Of a stretch of DNA of 64,000 nucleotides, positions 1 to 8,932 are shown one piece after another. The position numbers were made by a program, and so were the translations under genes. The stretch's first letter is position 1, and each line of letters begins with the position of its first letter. The stretch is taken from assembly GCF_024699985.1 (NCBI RefSeq), contig NZ_JAJONA010000001.1, forward strand, positions 3,478,501-3,542,500. Direction: 5' to 3'. The notes under the pieces were generated by a model, which searched no databases, was not told the origin of the DNA, and saw only the letters and a list, made by a program, of their open reading frames with translations. The DNA comes from Phenylobacterium sp. J367. GTDB lineage: Bacteria; Pseudomonadota; Alphaproteobacteria; Caulobacterales; Caulobacteraceae.

Positions 1-1228
1 CCAGACCTTCGGCACGGACGGATCCGACAGGCCCCGCGGCCTGGTGGTGGACGGAAACGCGGTCGTGGTGGCCAGCGTCGAGAAGGGCCACGCGGTCCTG
101 CGCCGTTTCGACGTGACCGGCGGCAGCGCGACGGCCGGGACGGTCCGCGACCTCGGTGACCTGCAGGGCGGCGACATCGCCGGGATCGGACTCGACACCG
201 GCGGCCAGCTGGTGATCGCCGGCACCACCCAGAACAGCTTCCTGTCCGCCGGCATGGTCAGCCGCAACCACTCCGGGGGGACCGACGCGTTCGCCGCGCG
301 GCTGTCGACGACGCTCGCGGGCTCGGCAGCGGATCGCATCGCCTATTACGGCGGCTCGGGCGACGACAAGGCCACGGCGCTGTCGGTCTCGGACGGCCAG
401 GTCTGGATCGCAGGCTCCGTCGGCTCCGACCTGGGAGACCAGGAGGCGGTGGGGACCAAGGACGCCTTCCTGACCCGGCTCGACATCGGCTCGGGCGCCG
501 TCGCCTGGTCGCGCCGGTACTCCGGCAAGGACGGCTACGCCGCGCCCACCGCCATCGCCGTCGATACGAAGGGCGCGAGCGTGCTCGACCGCCTGGGCCT
601 GCCGAACGGCGAGCTCGACCTGGCCGACTCCGAGAAGCTGACCGCCCAGAGCGCCGTCCGGGCCGGCGAGCAGTTCACCGTCCAGGTCGGCAGCGCCACC
701 AAGACGGTCACCATCGAGGCGAACGACACCCTGGACACCCTGGCCCAGAAGATCCGCCGCGCCGCCGGATTCCAGGCCAAGGTCTCGGTCACCACCGCTG
801 AGGGGGTGCGCAGCCTGAAGATCGAGCCGATCAATCCCCGCTCGGTCATCGAGATCGCCCCGGGAACGGCCGCCAGGGACGCGCTCGCCACCCTGGGCAT
901 CTCGGAGAGCATTATCCGGGGCACGGTCACCAAGGGCGACAAGACCCTGCCGGCCGACGGCAGGGCGCAGATCTATGGCCTCGGCCTGCCCCGCGACCTC
1001 AATCTCTCCAACGCCGACCAGATCAGCCATGCCCTGGCCGAGGTGGCCGGCGCGATGGGCGTCCTGCGGTCGGTCTACAAGGACATGAAGGAGGCTGCGA
1101 CGCCGGAATACATCCGCCAGCAGCAGGCCGCCGCGGCGGCGGCGAGGAAGGGGACCGTCCCCACCTACCTGACCAATCAGATCGCCAACTACCAGGCTGC
1201 GCTCGACCGCCTGACCGGCGGAGGCTGA
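1..1228 (+). CDS. 3' part of large repeat protein with flagellin-hook-like module (5' end outside window)
   Basis: The frame is open from base 2, so the gene begins upstream of the window. The visible N-terminal half has repeats of the type GIGLDTGGQLVIAGTT and DKATALSVSDGQVWIAGS, which resemble SBBP/beta-propeller repeats. From about base 650 the segment GEQFTVQVGSATKTVTIEA followed by DTLDTLAQKIRRA resembles the flagellin hook IN motif, and a helical, Ala-rich tail closes the protein. Caulobacterales encode a flagellin-locus regulatory protein (FlaEY) with a comparable mix of repeats; identity with it is a guess. The protein could equally be a surface or flagellum-associated structural protein. 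Confidence 0.8.
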   Translation, partial: QTFGTDGSDRPRGLVVDGNAVVVASVEKGHAVLRRFDVTGGSATAGTVRDLGDLQGGDIAGIGLDTGGQLVIAGTTQNSFLSAGMVSRNHSGGTDAFAARLSTTLAGSAADRIAYYGGSGDDKATALSVSDGQVWIAGSVGSDLGDQEAVGTKDAFLTRLDIGSGAVAWSRRYSGKDGYAAPTAIAVDTKGASVLDRLGLPNGELDLADSEKLTAQSAVRAGEQFTVQVGSATKTVTIEANDTLDTLAQKIRRAAGFQAKVSVTTAEGVRSLKIEPINPRSVIEIAPGTAARDALATLGISESIIRGTVTKGDKTLPADGRAQIYGLGLPRDLNLSNADQISHALAEVAGAMGVLRSVYKDMKEAATPEYIRQQQAAAAAARKGTVPTYLTNQIANYQAALDRLTGGG

Positions 1229-1281
1229 CCGACCTTGGCGGCCGCCTTGAATCCGGCCAACGGCCGGTCTAGGCCAGCGTC

Positions 1282-1975
1282 ATGAACCCGACTCCGCCGC
1301 CCACCGAGCCCGCGCCGCCCGCGCGCCGCACCGGTCTCGTCGTGCTGGGCGGCGTGGCCGCGCTCGTCGCCGGCGCCGCCATCGCCTGGGTGCTGGTCAG
1401 CCAGGGGCAGGGGGGGCGTGCGCCGGATCCGCCGGCCTCCCAGGGCGGGCTGGTGATCGATTCTGGCCGCGCAGGACGACACCCTCGACCCGGCGCGGCC
1501 GCTGCGGTGCTTCGTGGCGGGACAGTTCGTGGGCGAGTTCACCCTGGCCGAATGCGCCCGCCGGAACGGCGTGGCCACCGACGCCCTGGACGTCGGCGTG
1601 GACGAGACCGGCGCGCTGGCCGCCGCCGAACAGGCCGGCACCATGCTGACCCCGCTGCCGCCGGACGAGACCGCCGAGACGCCGGTGGAGCGCGCCGAGG
1701 GCGCCGCCCCCGAGGCCGTCGCCATTCCGGCCGATGAACCGCTCGCGGCCTGCTGGCGCTACGCCCAGGGACGCTGGCGCAAGATGCCGGACATGGCGCG
1801 GATGGCCTGCGCCCAGACGCTGTTCGCGGGGCGCTGCGAGACGACCGGTTCGGCCACCTACGGCCGCTGGGGGCAGCAGACGCTGCGCCTGGTGCCGGGC
1901 CGCGTGGAGGTCTCCGACGACAACCGGAGCTTCCGGACGCTCGTGGAGCAGCAGCCGGGCTGCGTCATCCCCTAG
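1282..1975 (+). CDS. Membrane-anchored conserved protein (frameshifted)
   Basis: The N-terminus is a Pro-rich cytoplasmic tail, then one hydrophobic segment (GLVVLGGVAALVAGAAIAWV), so the rest is probably periplasmic. The downstream part, in another frame, continues with LDPARPLRCFVAGQFVGE and ends at GCVIP. Its regularly placed cysteines (RCFV, AECA, ACWR, ACAQ, GRCE, GCVIP) suggest disulphide bonds. The first frame must be left between about 1457 and 1463, because the second frame has a stop at 1454-1456; one base too many there explains the break. No enzymatic motif is visible. The joint is inferred from protein continuity. Confidence 0.65.
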
Positions 1976-2007
1976 AGCCGGCCGCCAGCGCCGTGTAGGG
2001 TCGCCGC

Positions 2008-2397
2008 ATGTCGCGCACCGCCCTGATCCTCGCCCTGGCCGCCACGGCCGCGCTCGCCGCCTGCACCCAGCGTACGCGCCCGCCCGGCGACGCGGGCGTC
2101 TGCTTCCATGTCGTTCCGCAGAAGGACGGGACGATGAAGTACAACAAGCTCGTCCAGGCCCCGAACCTGGAGACGTGCGCGGCCAACCTCGAAGCCATGC
2201 GGATCAAGTTCCTGCGCCTCGGCGGCAGCCAGCAGGAGATCTACGGCGCCTACCAGTCGAACTTCCTGTTCCTGCAGAAGGAAGGGGTGTTCACCTCCAC
2301 CTCCCTGGAGGGACCGCGGTTCGTGGCCCTGGTGCGGACGGGCGACGGCCGCCTCGCCATCCCGGGCGCAATGCCGCAGGATCCGGCCGGTCAATAG
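2008..2397 (+). CDS. Small lipoprotein of unknown function
   Basis: 129 aa. The N-terminus MSRTALILALAATAALAAC is a lipoprotein signal peptide with lipobox LAAC, so cleavage before Cys19 and lipid anchoring are expected. The mature part is soluble, about 110 residues, with two further cysteines (GVCFHVV, LETCAAN) that may pair. No catalytic motif is recognisable. It lies between a membrane-anchored protein and ssb, all on the same strand, but a promoter-like motif and a LexA box separate it from ssb. Confidence 0.75.
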   Translation: MSRTALILALAATAALAACTQRTRPPGDAGVCFHVVPQKDGTMKYNKLVQAPNLETCAANLEAMRIKFLRLGGSQQEIYGAYQSNFLFLQKEGVFTSTSLEGPRFVALVRTGDGRLAIPGAMPQDPAGQ

Positions 2398-2411
2398 CTG
2401 TGGACGGCCTG

Positions 2412-2461
2412 GAACAGAAGCGGAACATCTGCTTGATGTTCCGTTAAGGGTTCGCTAGCTT
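2412..2461 (+). promoter_or_regulatory. LexA (SOS) box and sigma-73-like promoter of ssb
   Basis: GAAC at 2412-2415 and GAAC at 2423-2426 are separated by exactly 7 bases, the alphaproteobacterial LexA box (GTTC-N7-GTTC read on the other strand). Just downstream, TTGATGT (2433-2439) and GCTAGCTT (2454-2461) are 14 bases apart and fit the Caulobacter housekeeping promoter pattern TTGACGS-N10-14-GCTANAWC with mismatches. Transcription would start about 45 bases before ssb. The box next to the -35 region suggests LexA repression of ssb. Confidence 0.55.
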
Positions 2462-2516
2462 CCCGCCTTCGGCCCGCGCTTGGCGGGCCCGCAACCACGG
2501 AAGCTCAGGACATCGC

Positions 2517-2996
2517 ATGGCGGGCAGCGTCAACAAGGTCATCCTCATCGGCAACCTCGGGGCGGACCCCGAGATCCGCAACCTTCCCTCCGGCGAGCGC
2601 GTGGCCAACCTGCGCATCGCCACGTCGGAGACCTGGCGCGACCGCAACTCGGGCGAGCGCAAGGAAAAGACCGAGTGGCACCGGGTCGTCGTGTTCAACG
2701 AGAACATCGTGAAGGTCTGCGAGCAGTACCTGCGCAAGGGCGCCAAGGTGTACATCGAGGGCTCGATCCAGACCCGCAAGTGGACCGACCAGTCGGGCCA
2801 GGAGAAGTACTCCACCGAGATCGTGCTGCAGAAGTTCCGCGGCGAACTCACCATGCTGGACGGCCGCGGCGAAGGCGGCGGGGCGAGCGAAGGCGGCGGC
2901 TATTCGGGCGGCGGCTTCTCGTCGGGCCCGCGCAACACCTCCTCGGCCCCGCGCGAGGACTTCTCGGCCGATCTGGACGACGAGATTCCGTTCTAG
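2517..2996 (+). CDS. ssb: Single-stranded DNA-binding protein SSB
   Basis: 159 aa, usual length for bacterial SSB. Residues 1-110 form the OB fold, opening with [18 protein letters not shown] and containing [10 protein letters not shown] and the GSIQTRKW strand. Residues 115-145 are a Gly/Ser-rich flexible linker. The C-terminus DLDDEIPF is the conserved acidic tip that recruits replication and repair partners such as RecQ, exonuclease I and the Pol III chi subunit. The protein acts as a homotetramer coating ssDNA. It is likely SOS-induced through the LexA box upstream. Confidence 0.97.
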   Translation: MAGSVNKVILIGNLGADPEIRNLPSGERVANLRIATSETWRDRNSGERKEKTEWHRVVVFNENIVKVCEQYLRKGAKVYIEGSIQTRKWTDQSGQEKYSTEIVLQKFRGELTMLDGRGEGGGASEGGGYSGGGFSSGPRNTSSAPREDFSADLDDEIPF

Positions 2997-3021
2997 GCCC
3001 GGATCATCGCCGGGCAGGACG

Positions 3022-3052
3022 CGGCCGGCTTCCTGGCGGAGGCCGGCCGTTT
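3022..3052 (+). terminator. Stem-loop behind ssb
   Basis: CGGCCGGC (3022-3029) pairs perfectly with GCCGGCCG (3042-3049) around a 12-base loop and is followed by TTT. The short T tract makes it a weak but plausible intrinsic terminator for ssb; the next gene is on the opposite strand. Confidence 0.5.
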
Positions 3053-3102
3053 CCTATGGGGCGAGCCGGGCCCGGCGGCCTCGAGCCGGACGCCGCGACG
3101 GC

Positions 3103-3540
3103 CTAGCGGCCGTCGGACACCGGCGGCGCCGGGCAGGTGTCGCCGATCCGCTTGCCGCTGGTGCGCGCCCTGACGGGCACGGTCATGCCGCCCAGCTTCG
3201 CTTCGATGCGGGCGTCCAGGCGCAGGCTGTCGCGGGTGTAGACCCCTTCGCCGGTGACCGGCACCGGGGCGCTGTTCTTGGTCTTGCAGCTGCCGATCAG
3301 GCGGATCTTGCCCCCGGCGACCTCGCGGGTGGGGTAGGTGCAGGTGTAATGGCGGTTCGGCGCGCCGCCCATGAACTTCTCCACGTCCTCCTCGCGGATG
3401 CAGCGCTTCTCGGTCTTCTTGGTCGGGATCGGCGAGATGACCTGGCTGGTGGTCTCCCAGTAGCCGGGCGCGATCGGGGTCTCGGCGAACGCCGGCGCGG
3501 CGACCGCGAGGGCGGCGAGGGCAGGGAGGACGAGCTTCAT
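3103..3540 (-). CDS. DUF3617-family exported protein
   Basis: 145 aa with a clear signal peptide (MKLVLPALAALAVAAPAFA). The mature protein begins TPIAPGYWETTSQV, the strand typical of the DUF3617 family, and continues with the Cys-containing KRCIREEDVEKFMGG, YTCTYPTREVAGGK and IGSCKTKN. Family members are small periplasmic proteins of unknown function. I chose the ATG directly before the signal peptide; longer in-frame starts upstream add only low-complexity residues. The stop lies close to the convergent ssb unit. Confidence 0.85.
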   Translation of the reverse strand: MKLVLPALAALAVAAPAFAETPIAPGYWETTSQVISPIPTKKTEKRCIREEDVEKFMGGAPNRHYTCTYPTREVAGGKIRLIGSCKTKNSAPVPVTGEGVYTRDSLRLDARIEAKLGGMTVPVRARTSGKRIGDTCPAPPVSDGR

Positions 3541-3637
3541 CCGGTGGTCCTTGGGGGCATCCATGGGCGACAGCGTGGCGCCTCTTGCCTGAACTCCCGA
3601 TGACCGTCGAGGGCTCCGAGGCCCACCGGAGCGGCGA

Positions 3638-4680
3638 TCAGTCCTCCGCCAGGCCCGCCTCATAGGCCGCCCGCACCGCCGCGCCCGCCTCGTCGTAGAA
3701 GAACGGCAGGAAGGCGTAGCGGCGGCCACGGGTCACCCGCGTGGCCTCGTGCATCAGGCTGCAGGAGAAGGCGATCCCGCCGCCCACCGGCGGACGGTAG
3801 GTGGCCGGGCCGAACTCGGTGAAGCGGAGGTCGCCGCCCTCGAAGTCGTCGTTCAGGTTGATCGAACAGGCGAAGGCGCGGTGCGCGGTGCCGAGCGTGG
3901 TGTTGTCGCGGTGGGCGTGGAAGACCGCCTCGTCGGCGGCGTCGTAGCAGCTCACCAGGTAGCGCTCAATCCGGGTCATCCTGGCGACCATCGCCCGTTC
4001 GATCAGCGGGAAGACCCGCTGCTCCAGGCGTTCGCGGATGGCGGCCTTCAGGTCCGGATTCTCGATCAGGACGTCGCGCCGCTTCTTGAGGTCGTCCATC
4101 ACCATCACGGTCCGGCCGCCCTTGTCGCGCATCACGCCGGTGAACTGGCCGCCGCCCGCCTCGTGCTGGGCGATCAGGTCGCGGCATAGCTCCGGCTCGA
4201 AGATGCGCGGGCAGATCAGCACCGGCGCGTGCAGTGGCACCCCCGCATGCTCCCCGGGCGGCGGCGACTGCTCCAGCCGGTCGAGGACCACCGACAGGCG
4301 AGCGGCCGGCTCGACGGCGAGGATGCGCAGGGACGGGTCGAGCAGCAGGGCCACCGGACGGTCGCCGTCCGCCGGGCCCGCGACCTCGTAGCGCCGGCTG
4401 ATCGCGCCGTCGGCGTCGAGGAACCAGCGCAGCCCCAGCATGTCCTTGGCCGAGGCGATGGTCTGCGGATCGCGCGCCACCGCGAAGGCGGCCGCATGGC
4501 GGCCGTCGAACAGCCGCTGGCGGGCGGCCAGCTCCATCAGCACCGGCCGCCGGGCGTCCTCGTCCAGGGGCAGGAACACCAGCAGGACGTAGCGTCCGGC
4601 GGCGGTGTCGAAGACGAACTCGGGATTGGAGGGGTGGGGGCCGTGAACCACGGCGCCGGCTCCCCGGGCTTGAGCGGCAT
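3638..4680 (-). CDS. Peroxiredoxin-like domain fused to 2OG-Fe(II) prolyl-4-hydroxylase-type oxygenase (frameshift near start)
   Basis: The N-terminal ~130 residues resemble a thioredoxin-fold AhpC/TSA domain (PGEPAPWFTAPTP, YVLLVFLP, DMLGLRWFLDADG), but the peroxidatic Cys is missing. The C-terminal ~200 residues are a 2OG-Fe(II) dioxygenase. The iron ligands are H and D in FHAHRDNTT and the distal H in LMHEATRV; the 2-oxoglutarate Arg is probably in GRRYAFLPF. The start at 4680 gives MPLKPGEPAPWF, which fits the family, but this segment is in another frame from SNPEFVF. One C missing in the run at 4631-4640 explains it. Without the shift the only start is a GTG at 4651. Substrate unknown. 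Confidence 0.8.
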
Positions 4681-4745
4681 GGCGCGGAACCTAGTGGCCC
4701 CGGCGCGCGAGGTCACGCCTCCTTCGGCGCCCGCACCGTTGAAGC

Positions 4746-4767
4746 CTCGCGCGTGCGCACGCGCGAG
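4746..4767. repeat. Perfect 22-bp palindrome before gyrA
   Basis: Bases 4746-4756 are the exact reverse complement of 4757-4767; the core is GCGTGCGCACGC. It lies between the divergent oxygenase and gyrA genes, just upstream of the gyrA promoter candidate, where a dimeric regulator could bind. Alternating CG/GC could also favour Z-DNA or a cruciform. Confidence 0.6.
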
Positions 4768-4769
4768 CG

Positions 4770-4799
4770 TTGGCGCTGGCGGCTCGCAAATGCTAACAG
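4770..4799 (+). promoter_or_regulatory. Candidate sigma-73-type promoter of gyrA
   Basis: TTGGCGC (4770-4776) and GCTAACAG (4792-4799) are 15 bases apart, close to the Caulobacter consensus TTGACGS-N10-14-GCTANAWC. Position and orientation suit transcription of gyrA, whose start codon is about 45 bases downstream. Confidence 0.45.
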
Positions 4800-4820
4800 G
4801 AATGCTTACGTAACCCGTCC

Positions 4821-4825
4821 GATTC
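4821..4825. promoter_or_regulatory. GANTC (CcrM methylation) site in gyrA leader
   Basis: GATTC lies 20 bases before the gyrA start codon. In Caulobacter, GANTC sites are methylated by CcrM and the regulator GcrA acts at methylated sites in promoters of replication genes. A single 5-bp site is weak evidence by itself. Confidence 0.35.
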
Positions 4826-4844
4826 TAACGGCTTAATCCCTCCC

Positions 4845-7658
4845 TTGACCGATCAGCACACGACCCCTCCGGAAGAACGCCGCGGGGGCATCGCCCCTAT
4901 CGCGATCGAAGACGAGCTGAAGCGCTCGTATCTCGACTACGCCATGAGCGTGATCGTCAGCCGCGCGCTGCCGGACGTTCGCGACGGCCTGAAGCCCGTC
5001 CACCGCCGCATCCTGTTCTCGATGAACGAGCAGGGGCATACGCCTGACCGCAGCTATGTGAAATCGGCGCGGATCGTCGGGGACGTGATGGGTAAGTATC
5101 ACCCGCACGGCGACGTCGCGATCTACGACACCCTGGTGCGCCTGGCGCAGCCGTTCTCGATGAACCTGCTGCTGATCGACGGCCAGGGGAACTTCGGCTC
5201 GGTGGACAACGATCCGCCGGCGGCCATGCGCTATACCGAGAGCCGCATGACCCGCGCCGCCATGGCGATCCTGGCGGACCTCGACAAGGACACGGTCGAC
5301 TTCAAGGAGAACTACGACGGCTCCGAGCAGGAGCCCGTGGTCCTGCCGTCGCGCGTCCCGAACCTGCTGGTCAACGGCGCCGGCGGCATCGCCGTCGGCA
5401 TGGCCACCAACATCCCGCCGCACAATCTCGGCGAGGTGGTCGACGCCTGCCTGGCCTATGTGGACAACCCGGACGTCAGCCTCGACGACCTGCTGGACAT
5501 CGTGCCGGGCCCCGACTTCCCGACCGGCGGCGAGATCATCGGCCGGACCGGCGCGCGCAATGCGCTGATGACCGGCCGCGGCTCGGTGGTCATGCGCGGC
5601 AAGGCCTCGATCGAGGAGATCCGCAAGGATCGCGAAGCGATCGTCATCCACTCGATCCCCTACCAGGTGAACAAGGCCGGCCTCGTCGAGCGGATCGCCG
5701 AACTGGTGCGCGAGAAGCGCGTCGAGGGCATTGCCGACCTGCGCGACGAGAGCGACCGCGACGGCATGCGCATCGTCGTGGAGATGAAGCGCGACGCCTC
5801 GGCCGAGGTGATCCTCAACCAGCTCTACCGCTACACGCCGCTGCAGTCCTCGTTCGGGGTCAACATGCTGGCGCTGAACCGCGGCCGGCCCGAGCAGATG
5901 GGCCTGAAGGAGATGATCACCGCCTTCGTGGATTTCCGCGAGGAGGTGGTGGTCCGCCGGACCAAGTTCGAGCTCTCGAAGGCCCGCGACCGCGGCCACG
6001 TCCTGGTCGGCCTGGCGATCGCCGTCGCGAACATCGACGAGTTCATCCACATCATCCGCTCGTCCAAGGACCCCACCGAGGCCCGCGAGCGCCTGGTGGC
6101 GCGCGACTGGCCGGCGGGCGACATGATGCCGCTCGTCGACCTGATCGCCGATCCGCGCACCGTGATCGTCGAGGCCGAGCGGATCCGCCTCACCGACGAA
6201 CAGGCCCGGGCCATCCTGGCGCTGACGCTGTCCCGCCTGACCGGCCTTGGCCGCGACGAGATCTTCGGCGAGGCCCGGGAACTCGCTGGCGCCATCAGCG
6301 GGCACCTGGAGATCCTGGCCAGCCGCGAGCGGGTCATGGCCATCGTGCGCGAGGAGCTGGTGGCGGTCCGCGACCAGTTCGCCGTGCCGCGCCGCACCGA
6401 GATCGTCGAAGGCGACGCCGACGTCGAGGACGAGGACCTCATCGCCCGCGAGGACATGGTCATCACCGTGACCCACGGCGGCTATGTGAAGCGCACGCCG
6501 CTGGCCATCTACCGGACCCAGCACCGGGGCGGGAAGGGCCGCTCGGGCATGGCGACCAAGGACGAGGACGCCGTGACGCGCGTGTTCTCGGCCAACACCC
6601 ACACGCCGATGCTGTTCTTCTCCTCCGGCGGCAAGGCGTTCCAGCTCAAGGTGTGGCGCCTGCCGATCGGCACGCCGACCAGCCGCGGCAAGGCCTGGGT
6701 CAACCTGCTGCCCATCGAGCCCGGCGAGAGCATCACCTCGATCCTCCCGCTGCCCGAGGACGAGGCCACCTGGGACCAGTACGACGTGATGTTCGCCACC
6801 CGGTCGGGGAACGTCCGCCGGAACAAGCTCAGCGACTTCATCGGCATCAAGCGCAACGGCAAGATCGCCATGAAGCTCGACGAGGGCGACGCCATCGTCG
6901 GGGTCGGGGTCTGCAACGCGTCGCAGAACGACATCCTGCTGACGACGGCGCTCGGCCGCGCCATCCGCTTCGCCACGGAAGAGGTGCGGGTGTTCGCGGG
7001 CCGGGATTCCACCGGCGTGCGCGGCATCCGCCTGGCGGAGGGCGACACGGTCATCTCCATGGCCATCCTGCGCTCGGTGGCGGCGACGCCCGACGAGCGC
7101 GCGGCCTACGTCAAGCACGCCAACGCCATGCGCCGCGCGGTCGGCGAGGGCGAGGACGCCGAGGACGTCGCGGCCGCGGCGGACGACGAGGAGGAAGCCG
7201 CCGGCGACGCGGCCCTGTCGCCCGAGCGGATCGCCGAACTGGGCGCCGCCGAGGAGGTCATCCTCACGGTCTCGACCGAAGGCTACGGCAAGCGGACCTC
7301 GGCCTATGAGTTCCGCCGCACGGGCCGCGGCGGTCAGGGCCTGCTGGCCCAGGACCTCACCAAGCGCGGCGGCAAGCTCGCCGCCTCCTTCCCGGTGGAG
7401 GAGAGCGACCAGATCCTGCTCGTCACCGACCAGGGCCAGTTGATCCGCACGCCGGTCCGGCAGGTCCGCATGGTCGGCCGCAACACCTCGGGCGTGATCA
7501 TCTTCCGCACCTCGGCGGACGAGCACGTGGTCTCCGTGGAGCGCCTGGCCGACACCGGCGAGGACGAGGCGGCGCCTGACGAGATCGGCGTCGACCCCGC
7601 GCCGGAGGGCGATGCGCCCGAAGGCGATGCGCCCGACACGGGCCCCGGGGAAGGCTGA
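4845..7658 (+). CDS. gyrA: DNA gyrase subunit A
   Basis: 937 aa, full length. The TTG start gives [13 protein letters not shown] before the conserved [18 protein letters not shown]. The breakage-reunion domain carries the catalytic Tyr130 (AMRYTESRM). The quinolone pocket reads [10 protein letters not shown], with Val91 where E. coli has Ser83; Asp95 (E. coli Asp87) is kept. The GyrA box QHRGGKG begins the C-terminal DNA-wrapping beta-pinwheel, and a second blade motif TGRGGQG follows. An acidic insert of about 30 residues sits near residues 766-795 and an acidic tail ends the protein. With GyrB it introduces negative supercoils. A palindrome, a promoter candidate and a GANTC site precede it. 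Confidence 0.98.
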   Translation: MTDQHTTPPEERRGGIAPIAIEDELKRSYLDYAMSVIVSRALPDVRDGLKPVHRRILFSMNEQGHTPDRSYVKSARIVGDVMGKYHPHGDVAIYDTLVRLAQPFSMNLLLIDGQGNFGSVDNDPPAAMRYTESRMTRAAMAILADLDKDTVDFKENYDGSEQEPVVLPSRVPNLLVNGAGGIAVGMATNIPPHNLGEVVDACLAYVDNPDVSLDDLLDIVPGPDFPTGGEIIGRTGARNALMTGRGSVVMRGKASIEEIRKDREAIVIHSIPYQVNKAGLVERIAELVREKRVEGIADLRDESDRDGMRIVVEMKRDASAEVILNQLYRYTPLQSSFGVNMLALNRGRPEQMGLKEMITAFVDFREEVVVRRTKFELSKARDRGHVLVGLAIAVANIDEFIHIIRSSKDPTEARERLVARDWPAGDMMPLVDLIADPRTVIVEAERIRLTDEQARAILALTLSRLTGLGRDEIFGEARELAGAISGHLEILASRERVMAIVREELVAVRDQFAVPRRTEIVEGDADVEDEDLIAREDMVITVTHGGYVKRTPLAIYRTQHRGGKGRSGMATKDEDAVTRVFSANTHTPMLFFSSGGKAFQLKVWRLPIGTPTSRGKAWVNLLPIEPGESITSILPLPEDEATWDQYDVMFATRSGNVRRNKLSDFIGIKRNGKIAMKLDEGDAIVGVGVCNASQNDILLTTALGRAIRFATEEVRVFAGRDSTGVRGIRLAEGDTVISMAILRSVAATPDERAAYVKHANAMRRAVGEGEDAEDVAAAADDEEEAAGDAALSPERIAELGAAEEVILTVSTEGYGKRTSAYEFRRTGRGGQGLLAQDLTKRGGKLAASFPVEESDQILLVTDQGQLIRTPVRQVRMVGRNTSGVIIFRTSADEHVVSVERLADTGEDEAAPDEIGVDPAPEGDAPEGDAPDTGPGEG

Positions 7659-7709
7659 GGGCGCCTGCCCGGGTCGCCTGAGATGAAGATCGATTGAGAT
7701 AGATAAGCG

Positions 7710-7765
7710 CTGTCATCCCGGCCCGTCAGGCCGCAGACGGCCCTCCGGCCGGGATGACAGTACTT
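7710..7765 (+). terminator. Long inverted repeat behind gyrA, terminator or REP-type element
   Basis: CTGTCATCCCGGCC (7710-7723) pairs perfectly over 14 bases with 7747-7760 around a GC-rich loop and is followed by TACTTTTT. It sits between gyrA and the convergent CBS gene and can end transcription from gyrA. The TGTCATCCCGGC...GCCGGGATGACA pattern is also typical of short dispersed palindromic repeats in alphaproteobacterial genomes, so it may be both. Confidence 0.7.
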
Positions 7766-7814
7766 TTTCGGACGGTTCGGTGGATTTCGGGCTAGGGCCC
7801 GGCGGCCTCCAGCC

Positions 7815-8240
7815 CTAGTGGGACGCCGGCGTGTTCTCGGAGATCTCTTCGAGGGTCTTGCCGACCGCCTTGGCGCCGTAGTCCTGCGCCACGTCGCCCA
7901 GCGACAGGATCCCGGCGAGGTCGCCACGTTCGTCGAGCACGATCAGCCGGCGGATCTGTTTGGAGCCCATCTTCGCCACGGCGTCGGCGACGTTGTCGCT
8001 CTCGCGGCAGGTCTCGACGCCCTCGGTCATCACCTCCGCGACGGGGGTGTCGAGCCCCAGTTGCTCGGCGACGACCCTGAGCACGATGTCCCGGTCGGTG
8101 ATCAGGCCGACCACCTTGCCGTCGTCGGTCACCGGCACGGCGCCGGTCTCGATCTTCGCCATGGTGCGGGCCACCTCGGCGATCGTCGTACGGGGCGTGG
8201 CGGTGGCCACCTGGGCGGTCATGACGTCGCTGACGTTCAT
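7815..8240 (-). CDS. CBS-domain pair protein
   Basis: 141 aa made of two CBS domains: MNVSDVMTAQVATATP to about residue 65, and VAEVMTEGVETCRESD to about 130. Each ends with the typical GLITDRDIV or GILSLGDVA strand. Stand-alone CBS pairs bind adenine nucleotides and act as energy or redox sensors on partner proteins; the partner is not evident here. The chosen ATG has a good ribosome site (GGAGG, 8 bases upstream). It is transcribed divergently from coaD. Confidence 0.9.
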   Translation of the reverse strand: MNVSDVMTAQVATATPRTTIAEVARTMAKIETGAVPVTDDGKVVGLITDRDIVLRVVAEQLGLDTPVAEVMTEGVETCRESDNVADAVAKMGSKQIRRLIVLDERGDLAGILSLGDVAQDYGAKAVGKTLEEISENTPASH

Positions 8241-8404
8241 TTGATAATCCTCCGGAGGGTTCGGCCCGTGAAAAGCCTCAGGCGACCATCCTGTTCCCCG
8301 GGGGTGGCCGCTTGCCGTCGCGTTCGCCTGTCGCAAGATTGCGCTTGCCAGATCGCGCGACGACGGCGAAAGGCCAGGGACGGACAGTTGGGGGACCACG
8401 CCGC

Positions 8405-8899
8405 ATGACGCGCATCGGGCTCTATCCGGGCACGTTCGATCCCATCCACAATGGGCACACCGATATCATCGGGCGTGCGGTGAAGCTGGTCGATAAGCTC
8501 GTCCTTGGCGTGGCGATCAACGCCGGCAAGGGCCCGCTTTTCTCGCTGGAAGAGCGGGTGGCGATCGTCGAGGAGGCGGTGGCCCCGCTCCGCAACCGCA
8601 CCGAGATCGTGGTCCAGCCCTTCGAGGGCCTGACCATGCACTTCGCGCGCGAATGCGGGGCCTCGGTGATCGTCCGCGGTCTGCGCGCCGTGGCGGACTT
8701 CGAGTTCGAGTTCCAGATGACCGCGATGAACCAGCAGCTCGACCGCGAGATCGAGACGGTGTTCCTGATGGCCGATCCGCGCCACCAGGCCATCGCGTCA
8801 AAGCTGGTGAAGGAGATCGCCGTCCTGGGCGGCGACGTCACCAAGTTCGTCAGCGAGCCGGTGAAGCAGAAGCTGCTGGCCAAGGTCGGCCGGGGCTAG
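8405..8899 (+). CDS. coaD: Phosphopantetheine adenylyltransferase
   Basis: 164 aa, standard length. The nucleotidyltransferase motif is GTFDPIHNGHTDI, with the TxGH-like HNGH that binds ATP. VIVRGLRAVADFEFEFQM is the family signature, followed by MNQQLDREIETVFLM. It converts 4'-phosphopantetheine and ATP to dephospho-CoA, the penultimate step of CoA synthesis, in the cytoplasm. The ATG directly before TRIGLYPGTFDP was preferred over longer in-frame starts that add unrelated residues. Confidence 0.96.
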   Translation: MTRIGLYPGTFDPIHNGHTDIIGRAVKLVDKLVLGVAINAGKGPLFSLEERVAIVEEAVAPLRNRTEIVVQPFEGLTMHFARECGASVIVRGLRAVADFEFEFQMTAMNQQLDREIETVFLMADPRHQAIASKLVKEIAVLGGDVTKFVSEPVKQKLLAKVGRG

Positions 8900-8932
8900 C
8901 GTCTCACGGCGCGTCCCGCTAACGGTGCGCCC

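Noticed and set aside
4833-7526. Open frame of about 900 codons on the minus strand opposite gyrA
   Set aside because: It is a shadow of gyrA: low-complexity Ala/Arg/His/Asp-rich composition, no domain, exact overlap with a certain gene. Long antisense frames are expected at about 70 % GC.
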